Source of the DNA: Holophaga sp.
GTDB lineage: Bacteria; Acidobacteriota; Holophagae; Holophagales; Holophagaceae
Reading direction: 5' to 3'
DNA: 32,300 nucleotides
Assembly: GCA_031292735.1 (NCBI GenBank)
Contig: JARLGP010000267.1
Location: forward strand, 1-32,300
This document shows, piece after piece, positions 14,621 through 22,784 of this stretch. Both the position numbers and the translations under genes were made by a program. Positions within the stretch are counted from its first letter, which is position 1; each line of letters opens with the position of its first letter. The notes beneath the pieces were generated by a model, which was not told where the DNA came from, did no database searches, and was given only the letters and a program-made list of their open reading frames with translations.

Positions 14621-17008
14621 ATGAAGAAATCCCTCGCGAACAAGATCATCGTGCCCATGGCGGTGATCGTCCTCATCTCGGCCTTCCTGGTCTCCTGGGC
14701 TTTTTCGGCGCTCCAGGTGCGGGGGCGGGGGATCGACGCCCGGCGCAGCGCCCAGGAGGCCGAGGCGAACCTGCTGGACACCCTGGCCCTGGGCCACGGC
14801 CAGCTGGTCTCGCGCCTGGCCTACCAGATGCGGGTGCTGCAGTCCGAAGCCCGCCGGCTCGGCCCCGCCCGGCTCGGCCCCGGGCCGGCGCCGGACCTGC
14901 GGTTCGGCCCGGTGTCCCCGGGCCGGTTCCTGGACCAGGCGGAGACCGGGGGCGCCACGGTCTCGATCTTCGGCCGGCGCGGCTCCGCCCTGGTCCGGCT
15001 CGCCACCAGCGGCCACCGGCAGGAGGCGGAGCACGCCCCGGACCCGGCCGGCCAGGCCATGGCCCGGGGGGAGGCCTGCTGGGGGATCACGGCCCTGTCC
15101 GGCGAACGCCACTACGGCTATTTCGAGCCGATCCGCGATGCCCGGGGCGTTCCCATCGGCGCCTTCGCCGTGGAATACCCCCTGGCCGGGTTCCTCCGGC
15201 TCTTCCAGTCGCTGCAGCAGATCAGGATCCTGGAGCACGGGTTCCTGGCCCTGGTGGACCGGGATGGCCGCCCGGTGTTTTCCGCCAGCCCGTTGACCCC
15301 CGGGGCGACCCGGGAGCTGTTCCAGACCGGGAAGCTGGCCGGGGCAGCCTGGGCGGTGCGGCGCCGCGCCTTCGAACCCTGGGGGGTTCTGGTGCTGACC
15401 GCCTACCCGGTCCGGGAGGTGGAGGAGGTGGCCTGGCCGATCCGGGCCGGCGCCATGGCGGTCGCCCTGGCACTGGTGGGCAGCCTGACCCTGTCCTATT
15501 TCTATGTGCTGCGCAAGAACCTGCTGGGTCCGCTGGGCGACGTGCTGGGCGTGCTGGACATGGTCACGTTCTTCAAGCAGTACGAGCTGCGCTTCCGCCA
15601 GGACCAGGAGGGCGAGGTCGGCATCCTGACCCGGTCGCTGAACAACATGCTGGAGCAGATCCAGACCCGGGATGCCAGGCTGCTGGACTACCAGGAGCAC
15701 CTGGAGGACCTGGTGGCCCAGCGCCTGGAACAGCTGCTCCAGACCCAGCAGCTGCTGTCCGCCACCCTGGACGCCCTGCCGGTGGAGATCGCCATCCTGG
15801 ACGGCGCCGGCGTGGTCCTGCTGACCAACCGGAAGTGGACCCAGGCCGCCGGGGGCGGCAACCCGCTTCTGGCCGCGGCCGGGGTGGGATCCGACTACCC
15901 CGCCCTGTGCCGCGCCATGGATCCGGGCCTGGCCGGGCTCCAGGCGGTCGCCCTGCGAGTGGTCGACATCATCCTCGGCCCCCCGGACATGCTCCGGCTG
16001 GACTACGACCTGGAGCTGGACCAGCGCTGGCAGGGCTTCACCCTGCTGGCCACCCGGTTCGACACCCAGGGCACCGCCCGCACCGTGCTGGTGAACCGCA
16101 ACGTGACCGAGCAGAAGCAGCTGGAGACCCAGTTGCGCCAGGCCCAGAAGCTGGAATCCATCGGCCAGCTGGCCGCCGGCATCGCCCACGAGATCAACAC
16201 CCCCACCCAGTACATCGGGGACAACGCCGTCTTCCTGCGCCAGGCCTTCCAGGATCTCTGGGCCCTGGTGGAGCCGCTGCAGCGGATGCTGGCAGGGATC
16301 CGGGACGACCGGTGCCCGCCGGAGCTGGTGCGGGCGGCCCGGGCGGCCATGGACCAGGCGGACCTGGGCTTCTTCGCCGACGAGATCCCCACGGCCATCG
16401 ACGAATCCCTGGAGGGGATCCGGCGGATCTCCCGCATCGTCGGCGCCATGAAGGACTTCAGCCATCCCGGCGCCAGCAGCAAGACCCTCACCGACCTCAA
16501 CCGGGCGGTGGAGAGCACCACCCTGGTCTGCCGCAGCGCATGGAAATACGTGGCGGAGCTGGAACTGGACCTGGCGCCCGACCTGCCGCCGGTGCCCTGC
16601 TTCCCGGACGAGATCAACCAAGTGATCCTCAACCTGGTGATCAACGCCGCCCAGGCCATCGGCGAAGCCCAGCGCACCCGTCCGGGCGGCAAGGGCCTGA
16701 TCCGGATCAGCACCCGGCCGGTGGACGGCTTCGCCCAGATCCGCGTGGAGGACTCCGGCTGCGGGATTCCCGAAGCCAACCGGCTGCGGATCTTCGATCC
16801 GTTCTTCACCACCAAGCCGGTGGGCCAGGGCACCGGGCAGGGCCTGGCCATCGCCTACGCGGTGGTCACCGAACAGCATGGCGGAAGCATCGCCATGGAC
16901 AGCGAAGTGGGCAAGGGCACCAGCTTCACCCTCCGCCTGCCCTACGCCGGCCCGCCGGCGGACGGGAAGGGGCGGAATCCCGGTAGCATGGTCCAGGAGG
17001 TTCCATGA
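14621..17008 (+). CDS. Membrane sensor histidine kinase with periplasmic sensor and PAS-like domain
   Basis: A 795-residue kinase. Membrane segments at about residues 9-29 and 274-297 enclose a periplasmic domain of about 240 residues, Cache-like in size and in its [22 protein letters not shown] strand pair. A HAMP-like linker and coiled coil follow, then a PAS-like region (372-495), the HisKA box with phospho-acceptor His523 in [14 protein letters not shown], and an HATPase domain (N box [10 protein letters not shown] near 670, G1 box DSGCGIP from Asp711, [18 protein letters not shown]). It should autophosphorylate on ATP binding after sensing an outside ligand, which is unknown. The ATG at 14621 is followed at once by the first membrane helix; the frame is open 56 codons upstream, but that part does not look like protein. 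Its TGA overlaps the ATG of the next gene (ATGA), so the HDOD receiver protein is the likely partner. Confidence 0.88.
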   Translation: MKKSLANKIIVPMAVIVLISAFLVSWAFSALQVRGRGIDARRSAQEAEANLLDTLALGHGQLVSRLAYQMRVLQSEARRLGPARLGPGPAPDLRFGPVSPGRFLDQAETGGATVSIFGRRGSALVRLATSGHRQEAEHAPDPAGQAMARGEACWGITALSGERHYGYFEPIRDARGVPIGAFAVEYPLAGFLRLFQSLQQIRILEHGFLALVDRDGRPVFSASPLTPGATRELFQTGKLAGAAWAVRRRAFEPWGVLVLTAYPVREVEEVAWPIRAGAMAVALALVGSLTLSYFYVLRKNLLGPLGDVLGVLDMVTFFKQYELRFRQDQEGEVGILTRSLNNMLEQIQTRDARLLDYQEHLEDLVAQRLEQLLQTQQLLSATLDALPVEIAILDGAGVVLLTNRKWTQAAGGGNPLLAAAGVGSDYPALCRAMDPGLAGLQAVALRVVDIILGPPDMLRLDYDLELDQRWQGFTLLATRFDTQGTARTVLVNRNVTEQKQLETQLRQAQKLESIGQLAAGIAHEINTPTQYIGDNAVFLRQAFQDLWALVEPLQRMLAGIRDDRCPPELVRAARAAMDQADLGFFADEIPTAIDESLEGIRRISRIVGAMKDFSHPGASSKTLTDLNRAVESTTLVCRSAWKYVAELELDLAPDLPPVPCFPDEINQVILNLVINAAQAIGEAQRTRPGGKGLIRISTRPVDGFAQIRVEDSGCGIPEANRLRIFDPFFTTKPVGQGTGQGLAIAYAVVTEQHGGSIAMDSEVGKGTSFTLRLPYAGPPADGKGRNPGSMVQEVP

Positions 17009-18201
17009 ACAAGCGAATCCTCTTCGTGGATGACGAGCCGATGATCCTCCAGGGCCTGCAGCGGATGCTCCGGGCCATGCGCAACGAATGGGACATGGTG
17101 TTCGTGGAGGGCGGCGAAAAGGCGCTGGCGGTCATGGCCGAAAGCCGGTTCGACGTGGTGGTCACCGACATGCGCATGCCGGTCATCAACGGCGCCCAGC
17201 TGCTCACCGAGGTGCGCAAGCGGTATCCCCGGACGGTGCGCCTGATCCTGTCCGGGCATGCGGACAACGACCTGGTGGCCCAGTGCCTGGGGGTGGCCCA
17301 CCAGTACATCTCCAAGCCCTGCGACCCGGAGCAGCTGAAGACCATGATCCGCAACGCCTGCCTGATCGGCGGCGACCGGGTCACCGACCAGGTGAAGGAG
17401 ATCCTGGGCTCCATCGACCGCCTGCCCACCATGCCGGCGGTGTACCGGGAGCTGGAGCAGGCCCTGGCCGATCCCGACTGCAACGCGCAGAAGCTGGGCG
17501 ACATCATCGAGCAGGACATGGGGATGACCGCCAAGATCCTGAAGATCGTCAACAGCGCCTTCTTCGGGCTGCGCCGCACCATCTCCAGCGCCCAGGAGAG
17601 CGTCACCTACCTGGGCCTGGACACGGTCAAGGCCCTGGTGCTGGTCAACTCCATCTTCGAGCGGGCCGAGCCGCTCCCCACCCGCAACCTGACCCTGGCC
17701 GACCTCTGGCGGCACAGCCTGGACACCGCCGCCGTCGCCAAGGCCATCGCCCTGGCCCAGGGGGCCACCCGGGCCCAGGCCGAGGAGGTGTTCGTGGCGG
17801 GCATCCTGGAGGACGTGGGCATCCTGGTGCTGGCCACCCATTTCTCCGCGGCCTACGACCGGGCCATCGAGATCCTCCTGGCCGAAGGGGTGCAGCTCAC
17901 CACCGTGGAGCAGGAGGAGTTCGCCGTGACCCACGCCGAAGTGGGCGCCTACCTTCTGGGCCTGTGGGGCATCCCGGCCCCGGTGCTGAAGATCGTGAGC
18001 CTGCACCACAGCCCGCAGCTGATCCAGGGCCCGGGCTTCCCCCCGGAGCTGGCGGTCCACGCGGCCGATATCCTGGTGGGCGAACAAGGGGGCCATCCGG
18101 CGTTCCGGACCGGCCGCTTCGACCCGGCCGCCCTGGCCCGGCTCGGCTTCGCGGATCGGCTGGAGGCCTGGCGGGGCCTGATGCTGAACCGGACCCACTG
18201 A
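17005..18201 (+). CDS. Response regulator with HDOD output domain
   Basis: A 398-residue protein. Residues 1-120 are a receiver domain with acidic pocket Asp9/Asp10, phospho-acceptor Asp55 in VVTDMRMP, and the conserved Lys in YISKPCD. Residues 130-330 are an HDOD domain (LPTMPAVYRELEQAL, ILKIVNSAFFG, AVTYLG-like ESVTYLGLDTVKALVL, then HSLDTAAVAKAIA and AGILEDVGILVLA). HDOD domains are HD relatives without hydrolase activity and act by protein contacts, often in motility, stress or development signalling. The ATG overlaps the stop of the kinase gene by 4 bp, so both are translated together and the kinase probably phosphorylates this receiver. There is no DNA-binding domain. Confidence 0.9.
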   Translation: MNKRILFVDDEPMILQGLQRMLRAMRNEWDMVFVEGGEKALAVMAESRFDVVVTDMRMPVINGAQLLTEVRKRYPRTVRLILSGHADNDLVAQCLGVAHQYISKPCDPEQLKTMIRNACLIGGDRVTDQVKEILGSIDRLPTMPAVYRELEQALADPDCNAQKLGDIIEQDMGMTAKILKIVNSAFFGLRRTISSAQESVTYLGLDTVKALVLVNSIFERAEPLPTRNLTLADLWRHSLDTAAVAKAIALAQGATRAQAEEVFVAGILEDVGILVLATHFSAAYDRAIEILLAEGVQLTTVEQEEFAVTHAEVGAYLLGLWGIPAPVLKIVSLHHSPQLIQGPGFPPELAVHAADILVGEQGGHPAFRTGRFDPAALARLGFADRLEAWRGLMLNRTH

Positions 18202-18217
18202 TCTGGAGGAACCGGCC

Positions 18218-19354
18218 ATGGCCAACAAAGTGCTTCTGGTGGACGACGAGGAGAATGTGCTGCACGGATTCCACCGGGTCCTGCACAAGCGCTTCGAGCT
18301 GGAGGTGGCCATGGGCGGGCCCCAGGCGCTCCTGGCCATGGAGCACCACGGGCCGTTCGCGGTGATCGTTTCCGACATGAAGATGCCCGGCATGACCGGG
18401 CTGGACCTGCTTCAGGAGGCCCGGGCCAGGGCCCCCGAAGCCACCCGGATCATGCTCACCGGCAACCTGGACCAGCAGACCGCCATGGATGCGGTCAACC
18501 ATGGCCAGGTGTTCCGCTTCCTCACCAAGCCCTGCAGCCCCGGGCACCTGGCGGAGGTCATCCAGGCCGGGCTGCGCCAGCACCAGCTGGTGATCGCCGA
18601 AAAGGAGCTGCTGGAGCAGACCCTCATGGGCAGCCTGCAGGTGCTCATGGACCTGCTGTCCAACCTGGATCCCCAGTGGTTCGGCCGGGGCCGCCTGCTG
18701 CGCGACCGGGCCGTGGCCGTGGCCCGCGCGCTGCGCCTGGAGCCGGAGTGGGACCTGGAGACCGCCGCCCTGCTTCTGCCCATCGGCCGCATCGCCCTGC
18801 CGCCGGAGTTCCTGGCCAGGCTGAAGTCCGGCGCGGCGCTGGATGTCCGGGAACAGGCCCTGCTGGACCGGGTGCCGGAAACCGGGGCCAGGCTGATCGC
18901 CAGCATCCCCCGCCTGCACCGGGTTTCCCAGTACATCCTCTACCAGGCCAAGGCCTACGACGGCTCGGGGTATCCCGCCGGCGACCCCGGGGGCGAGGAG
19001 ATCCCCATGGGGGCCAGGATCCTCAAGGTGGTGAACGACTTCACCAGCCTGGAACTGAAGCTCCGGAGCCGGGCGGTGGCCCTGGAGGAGCTGGCCCTGC
19101 ACCGGGAGGCCTACGACGGGCGGGTGCTGGCGGCGCTCTACGCCCAGTTCGGGGCCCCGGCGTCCGCCACCGAGGTTTCCTGCCCGGTGGAGGGGCTGCG
19201 GGAAGGCATGGTGCTCAGCCGGCACGTGCTGACCCGCTCCGGCCGGCCGGTCCTCCTGGCCGGGCTCAAGCTGGGGGCGGCGCACCTGGTGCTGCTGCGG
19301 GACGTGGTGGCCCTGCTGGATCTGCAGGAACCGGTGTATGTCAGCCATGAGTGA
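18218..19354 (+). CDS. Response regulator with degenerate HD-GYP domain (first paralogue)
   Basis: A 378-residue protein. The receiver (1-120) has Asp9/Asp10, phospho-acceptor Asp53 in VIVSDMKMP and Lys in FLTKPCS. A helical linker (EKELLEQTLMGSLQVL) leads to an RpfG-type HD-GYP domain. The metal-binding HD dyad, normally in a HDIGK sequence, is replaced: LLLPIGRIALP has Leu187-Pro188. The GYP part survives as DGSGYP (248-253). Cyclic-di-GMP hydrolysis is therefore improbable, and a binding or scaffold role is more likely, as for known degenerate HD-GYP proteins. The C-terminal 60 or so residues (VEGLREGMVLSRHVL) form a small extra domain often seen after such modules. The ATG at 18218 has GGAGG upstream; the gene follows the HDOD gene by 16 bp. 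Confidence 0.87.
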   Translation: MANKVLLVDDEENVLHGFHRVLHKRFELEVAMGGPQALLAMEHHGPFAVIVSDMKMPGMTGLDLLQEARARAPEATRIMLTGNLDQQTAMDAVNHGQVFRFLTKPCSPGHLAEVIQAGLRQHQLVIAEKELLEQTLMGSLQVLMDLLSNLDPQWFGRGRLLRDRAVAVARALRLEPEWDLETAALLLPIGRIALPPEFLARLKSGAALDVREQALLDRVPETGARLIASIPRLHRVSQYILYQAKAYDGSGYPAGDPGGEEIPMGARILKVVNDFTSLELKLRSRAVALEELALHREAYDGRVLAALYAQFGAPASATEVSCPVEGLREGMVLSRHVLTRSGRPVLLAGLKLGAAHLVLLRDVVALLDLQEPVYVSHE

Positions 19355-19367
19355 CCAGGAGAAGGCC

Positions 19368-20525
19368 ATGGCGAAACGGGTGCTGCTGGTGGATGACGAA
19401 AGCAACGTGCTGCAGGCCTACACCCGGGTGCTGCGCCGGCGCTTCGCCATGGACGTGGCCCTGGGCGGGGCGGAGGCGCTGGCCCTCATGGAGGCCGGCC
19501 CCTATGCCGTCATCGTGTCCGACCAGCGCATGCCGGGCATGGACGGGGTGGAGCTGCTGAGCCGGGTGAAGGAGCGCTTTCCGGACACCACCCGGGTCAT
19601 GCTCACCGGCAACGCCGACCAGACCACGGCCATGGAGGCGGTGAACCGGGGCGCCATCTTCCGCTTCCTCAACAAGCCCTGCGACTCCGAGCTGCTGGCC
19701 ACCACCCTGGAAGCGGGGATCCGGCAGTACGAGCTGGTCACGGCCGAGAAGCAGCTCCTGGAGCAGACCCTCAAGGGGAGCCTGCAGATGCTGGTGGAAC
19801 TGCTCAGCATCCTGGACCCCATCTCCTTCGGCCGGGCCCAGACCATGGCCGCCCTGGCCGAGGGGGTCGCCCGGGATCTGGCCATGCCGGAGCCCTGGGT
19901 GCTGGGGATCGCGTCCATCCTCAGCCAGATCGGTATCCTGACCGTGCCGGACGGGCTGGTGACCAAGATCCACACCGGGGGCTTCCTGAACAGTAGTGAA
20001 CGGGAGATCGCCAACCGGGTTCCGGAGATCGGCTCCAACCTGCTCCGCCATATCCCGCGCCTGGAGCAGGTGGCCGAAGCGATCTTATACATGAACAAGA
20101 ACTTCAACGGCACCGGCTACCCGGTCGACGCCCTCAAAGGTGAGGAGATCCCCCTGGCCGGCCGGATCCTGCGGGTCACCACCGACTACCTGAACCTGGT
20201 TGGCACCAAGCGGGAATCCAGGCTTGCCGTGATCGAGATGGAGAACCGCACCGCCTGGTACGACCTTGCCGTGGTGCGCAGTCTTCTCAGGGTCCTCAAG
20301 AGCATGGAGCCCAAGGAAGCGGAAACCGAGATCCGGGAGTTGACCTTGAAGGACCTCCGCCTCGGCCACCTCCTGGGCTGCGACATCCAGACCGCGGCCG
20401 GCCTGCTGCTGGTGCCCTCCGGCACCCACCTGGGCCTGACCCACCTGGAAAAGCTGCGCAATTTCGCCCGGCTGGGGGATATCCGCGAACCCATCACTGT
20501 GGTGATCCGCCGGAACGGCAGCTAG
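19368..20525 (+). CDS. Response regulator with degenerate HD-GYP domain (second paralogue)
   Basis: A 385-residue paralogue of the preceding protein, similar along its whole length. The receiver has phospho-acceptor Asp52 in VIVSDQRMP and Lys in FLNKPCD. The linker EKQLLEQTLKGSLQML is nearly the same as in the first copy. In the HD-GYP-like domain the HD dyad position reads SILSQIGILTVP, with Ser186-Gln187 in place of His-Asp, and the GYP motif is NGTGYP (247-252). It also ends in the small domain (LTLKDLRLGHLL). It probably arose by tandem duplication. The ATG at 19368 with AGGAGAAGG upstream gives an N-terminus aligned with the paralogue; two upstream ATGs (19338, 19347) overlap the previous gene and are less likely. 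Confidence 0.87.
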   Translation: MAKRVLLVDDESNVLQAYTRVLRRRFAMDVALGGAEALALMEAGPYAVIVSDQRMPGMDGVELLSRVKERFPDTTRVMLTGNADQTTAMEAVNRGAIFRFLNKPCDSELLATTLEAGIRQYELVTAEKQLLEQTLKGSLQMLVELLSILDPISFGRAQTMAALAEGVARDLAMPEPWVLGIASILSQIGILTVPDGLVTKIHTGGFLNSSEREIANRVPEIGSNLLRHIPRLEQVAEAILYMNKNFNGTGYPVDALKGEEIPLAGRILRVTTDYLNLVGTKRESRLAVIEMENRTAWYDLAVVRSLLRVLKSMEPKEAETEIRELTLKDLRLGHLLGCDIQTAAGLLLVPSGTHLGLTHLEKLRNFARLGDIREPITVVIRRNGS

Positions 20526-20567
20526 CCGGCGGCAGCCGCACCTTTGCCATCATTCAGGGAGCCAGCC

Positions 20568-21692
20568 ATGCCCTTCAAGGTTCTTCAGGGAATGTCCACG
20601 GCGGCCGGCGCCTCCGCCGCGGTGGCGGAGATTGTGCGGCAGATCGGCGGCGCGGATCTCGATGGGGTGTTCCTGTTCTGCTCCCCCCGCTACGACCTCC
20701 AGTTGGTCGGCCAGGAACTCAAGCGATCCTTCGCCTGTCCCGTCATCGCCTGCAGTTCCTCCGGCCAGATCGGCCCCGGCGGGTTCCAGCGGGGCGGGAT
20801 GACGGCGCTCAGTTTTTCCGGCGGCTACCTGCAAGTCAGGCCCCACTTGATTCATCCTTTGGCGGACTACCAGGAGCAGGTGGCCGGGCTCGCGGCAGCC
20901 TTCCGGGAGGCGGTGCCCCATCCGGCCAGTTCGCATGCCTTCGGTTTCCTGGTCATTGATGGGATGTCAATGATGGAGGAACAGGTTGCCTCTGCGCTCT
21001 ACCAGGCTCTGGACAATGTGCCAATCATCGGAGGTTCCGCCGGCGACGACCTGCGCTTCGAACAGACCCAGGTCTACTGGGATGGCCGCTTCCTGTCCGA
21101 TGCCGCCGTGCTCGCCGCCTGCCGCGCCCGGGGCCCGGTCGTCCCGTTCATGCTGAAACACTTTGTTCCCAGCGACATCAACCTGGTGATCACGGATGCC
21201 GATCCGGAGCAGCGGATCATCCGTGAATTCAACGGCGAACCGGCGGCGGAAGTCTATGCCGAAGCCATCGGGGCCCAGGTGGGGCAATTGAACCCGAACG
21301 TGTTCTCGAGCCACCCCCTGCTGCTGGGCATTGGCGGCGATCACTATGTCCGTTCCATCGCCAGGGTGAACCCCGACCTGTCCTTGACCCTGTACTGCGC
21401 CATCGAGACCGGGCTGGTGGTCACCCTCGGGAAGGGGGTCGATGCCCTCAAGGCGCTGGACCAGGCCTTCGCCAGCGTGCTGGACCAGGTCCCGGAGCCC
21501 ATCGCGATCCTGGCCTGCGACTGCATCCTGCGCCGGCTGGAGTTCGAGAACCTCGGGATCGACCGGGAGGTCGGCGATTTCTTCGCCCGCCGAAAGGTGT
21601 TCGGCTTCTCCACCTACGGCGAGCAGATCAATGGCCTGCACGTGAACCAGACGCTCACGGGCATCGCCCTGGGCCGGGGAGGTGGGGCATGA
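20568..21692 (+). CDS. FIST-domain sensor protein
   Basis: A 374-residue soluble protein with FIST N and FIST C domains. Visible features are VFLFCSPRYD and VIACSSSGQIGPGG in the N-terminal half, the characteristic VPIIGGSAGDD motif near the middle, and GFSTYGEQINGLHVNQT near the end. FIST domains are signal-input modules; one group, NosP, binds haem and senses nitric oxide and is encoded with a histidine kinase, while others are thought to bind small ligands such as amino acids. No membrane segment is seen. The ATG at 20568 has AGGGAG 7 bases upstream. Its stop overlaps the start of the next kinase gene (ATGA), so the two proteins probably work as a sensor and kinase pair. Haem binding cannot be shown here. 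Confidence 0.88.
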   Translation: MPFKVLQGMSTAAGASAAVAEIVRQIGGADLDGVFLFCSPRYDLQLVGQELKRSFACPVIACSSSGQIGPGGFQRGGMTALSFSGGYLQVRPHLIHPLADYQEQVAGLAAAFREAVPHPASSHAFGFLVIDGMSMMEEQVASALYQALDNVPIIGGSAGDDLRFEQTQVYWDGRFLSDAAVLAACRARGPVVPFMLKHFVPSDINLVITDADPEQRIIREFNGEPAAEVYAEAIGAQVGQLNPNVFSSHPLLLGIGGDHYVRSIARVNPDLSLTLYCAIETGLVVTLGKGVDALKALDQAFASVLDQVPEPIAILACDCILRRLEFENLGIDREVGDFFARRKVFGFSTYGEQINGLHVNQTLTGIALGRGGGA

Positions 21693-22765
21693 GCGGATCC
21701 GGGGACCAGGAACGGATCGCGGCCCTGGAGCGCAAGCTGGCGGCGCGGGACAAGACCATCGCGGTGCTCATCGACCGGCAGTTGGAGTCCCGCGCCCATG
21801 GGACCACCGGGTTGAACCTGCTGGAACAGAACATCGCCCTGGAGAAAGTGGTCACCCGCAAGACCCAGGAACTCGCCAGGGAGCGTGCCGAACTGGAGAG
21901 CGCCCTCGCCAGGTTGAGCCTCACCCAGGCCCGGCTGCTCCAGGCCAGGAAGATGGAAGCCATCGGCCAGTTGGCCACCGGGATCGCCCATGAGATCAAT
22001 ACGCCGACTCAGTTCGTGTCCGACAACGTCCGTTTCCTGGAGTCGTCGCTCCCGCCGCTGTTCCAGGTGCTCGATGCGGCCCAGGCCGTGGTCGAGGCGG
22101 CCCGGGCGGGGGGGCTCTGGCCCGGGCTGGTGGCCGAGCTCGACGCCGCCGCCGGTTCCGCCGACCTGGGCTTCCTGCGCGAGGAGCTGCCGATGGCGCT
22201 TGAACAGTCCAGGGACGGCCTCATGCGGATCGCGACCATCGTCAAGGCGATGAAGGTCTTTTCCCACCCGTCCGGCGAGGTGATGCATCCGGAAGATCTG
22301 GCGAGCATCATCCGCAACGCCGCCATTGTCGCCCAGAACGAGTGGCGGGGCGTGGCCGAGCTCCGGGTGGAGATCGCCCCAGGGCTGCCCCGGGTGCCCT
22401 GCCTCTCCGGCGAGATCGGACAACTCGTCATGAACCTCATCGTCAATGCCGCCCATGCCATCAAGGAGCGGATGGCCCAGGGCGACCCGCTGCCGGGCCT
22501 GATCACCATTTCCGCCAGCCTGGCCGACGACCAGGTGCTGCTCCGGTTCGCCGACAATGGTGCCGGCATCCCCGAGGAGATCCGGGACCGGGTGTTCGAT
22601 CCCTTCTTCACCACCAAGCCGGTGGGCAAGGGCACCGGGCAGGGGCTCGCCATCGCCTATTCGACCGTGGTCGACCAGCACAAGGGACAGATCTTCTTTG
22701 AATCGGAAGGGCCTGGAACCTGCTTCCATGTGCGCTTGCCGCTCCGCCAGGACGCGGAGGCCTGA
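21689..22765 (+). CDS. Soluble histidine kinase paired with the FIST protein
   Basis: A 358-residue kinase without membrane segments or a sensor domain of its own. Residues 1-85 are charged and heptad-rich (ALERKLAARDKTIAVL, RKTQELARERAELESAL), probably a coiled-coil dimer handle. The HisKA box has His101 in [14 protein letters not shown], and the ATPase domain has MNLIVNAAHAI (from 248), DNGAGIP and [18 protein letters not shown]. It starts in the stop codon of the FIST gene. The lack of an input domain suggests that the FIST protein supplies the signal by direct contact. Its phosphate acceptor may be one of the receivers encoded at 17005-20525. Confidence 0.88.
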   Translation: MSGSGDQERIAALERKLAARDKTIAVLIDRQLESRAHGTTGLNLLEQNIALEKVVTRKTQELARERAELESALARLSLTQARLLQARKMEAIGQLATGIAHEINTPTQFVSDNVRFLESSLPPLFQVLDAAQAVVEAARAGGLWPGLVAELDAAAGSADLGFLREELPMALEQSRDGLMRIATIVKAMKVFSHPSGEVMHPEDLASIIRNAAIVAQNEWRGVAELRVEIAPGLPRVPCLSGEIGQLVMNLIVNAAHAIKERMAQGDPLPGLITISASLADDQVLLRFADNGAGIPEEIRDRVFDPFFTTKPVGKGTGQGLAIAYSTVVDQHKGQIFFESEGPGTCFHVRLPLRQDAEA

Positions 22766-22784
22766 CAGCGGGATGGCCGTCAGG
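22761..22784. terminator. Hairpin shared by two convergent kinase genes
   Basis: CCTGAC (22761-22766) pairs with GTCAGG (22779-22784) across a 12-base loop. The left arm contains the plus-strand kinase stop (22763-22765) and the right arm contains the minus-strand kinase stop (22780-22782). The stem is short and has no T-run, so it is at best a weak two-way terminator. Confidence 0.3.

Noticed and set aside
14413..16986. Very long open frames on other phases over the kinases (14413-16986 plus, 14492-16879 minus, 24453-27014 plus)
   Set aside because: They lie over genes with clear kinase or CcsA motifs and encode only Gly/Pro/Arg/Gln/His-rich sequence; such frames stay open because stop codons are rare at this G+C.
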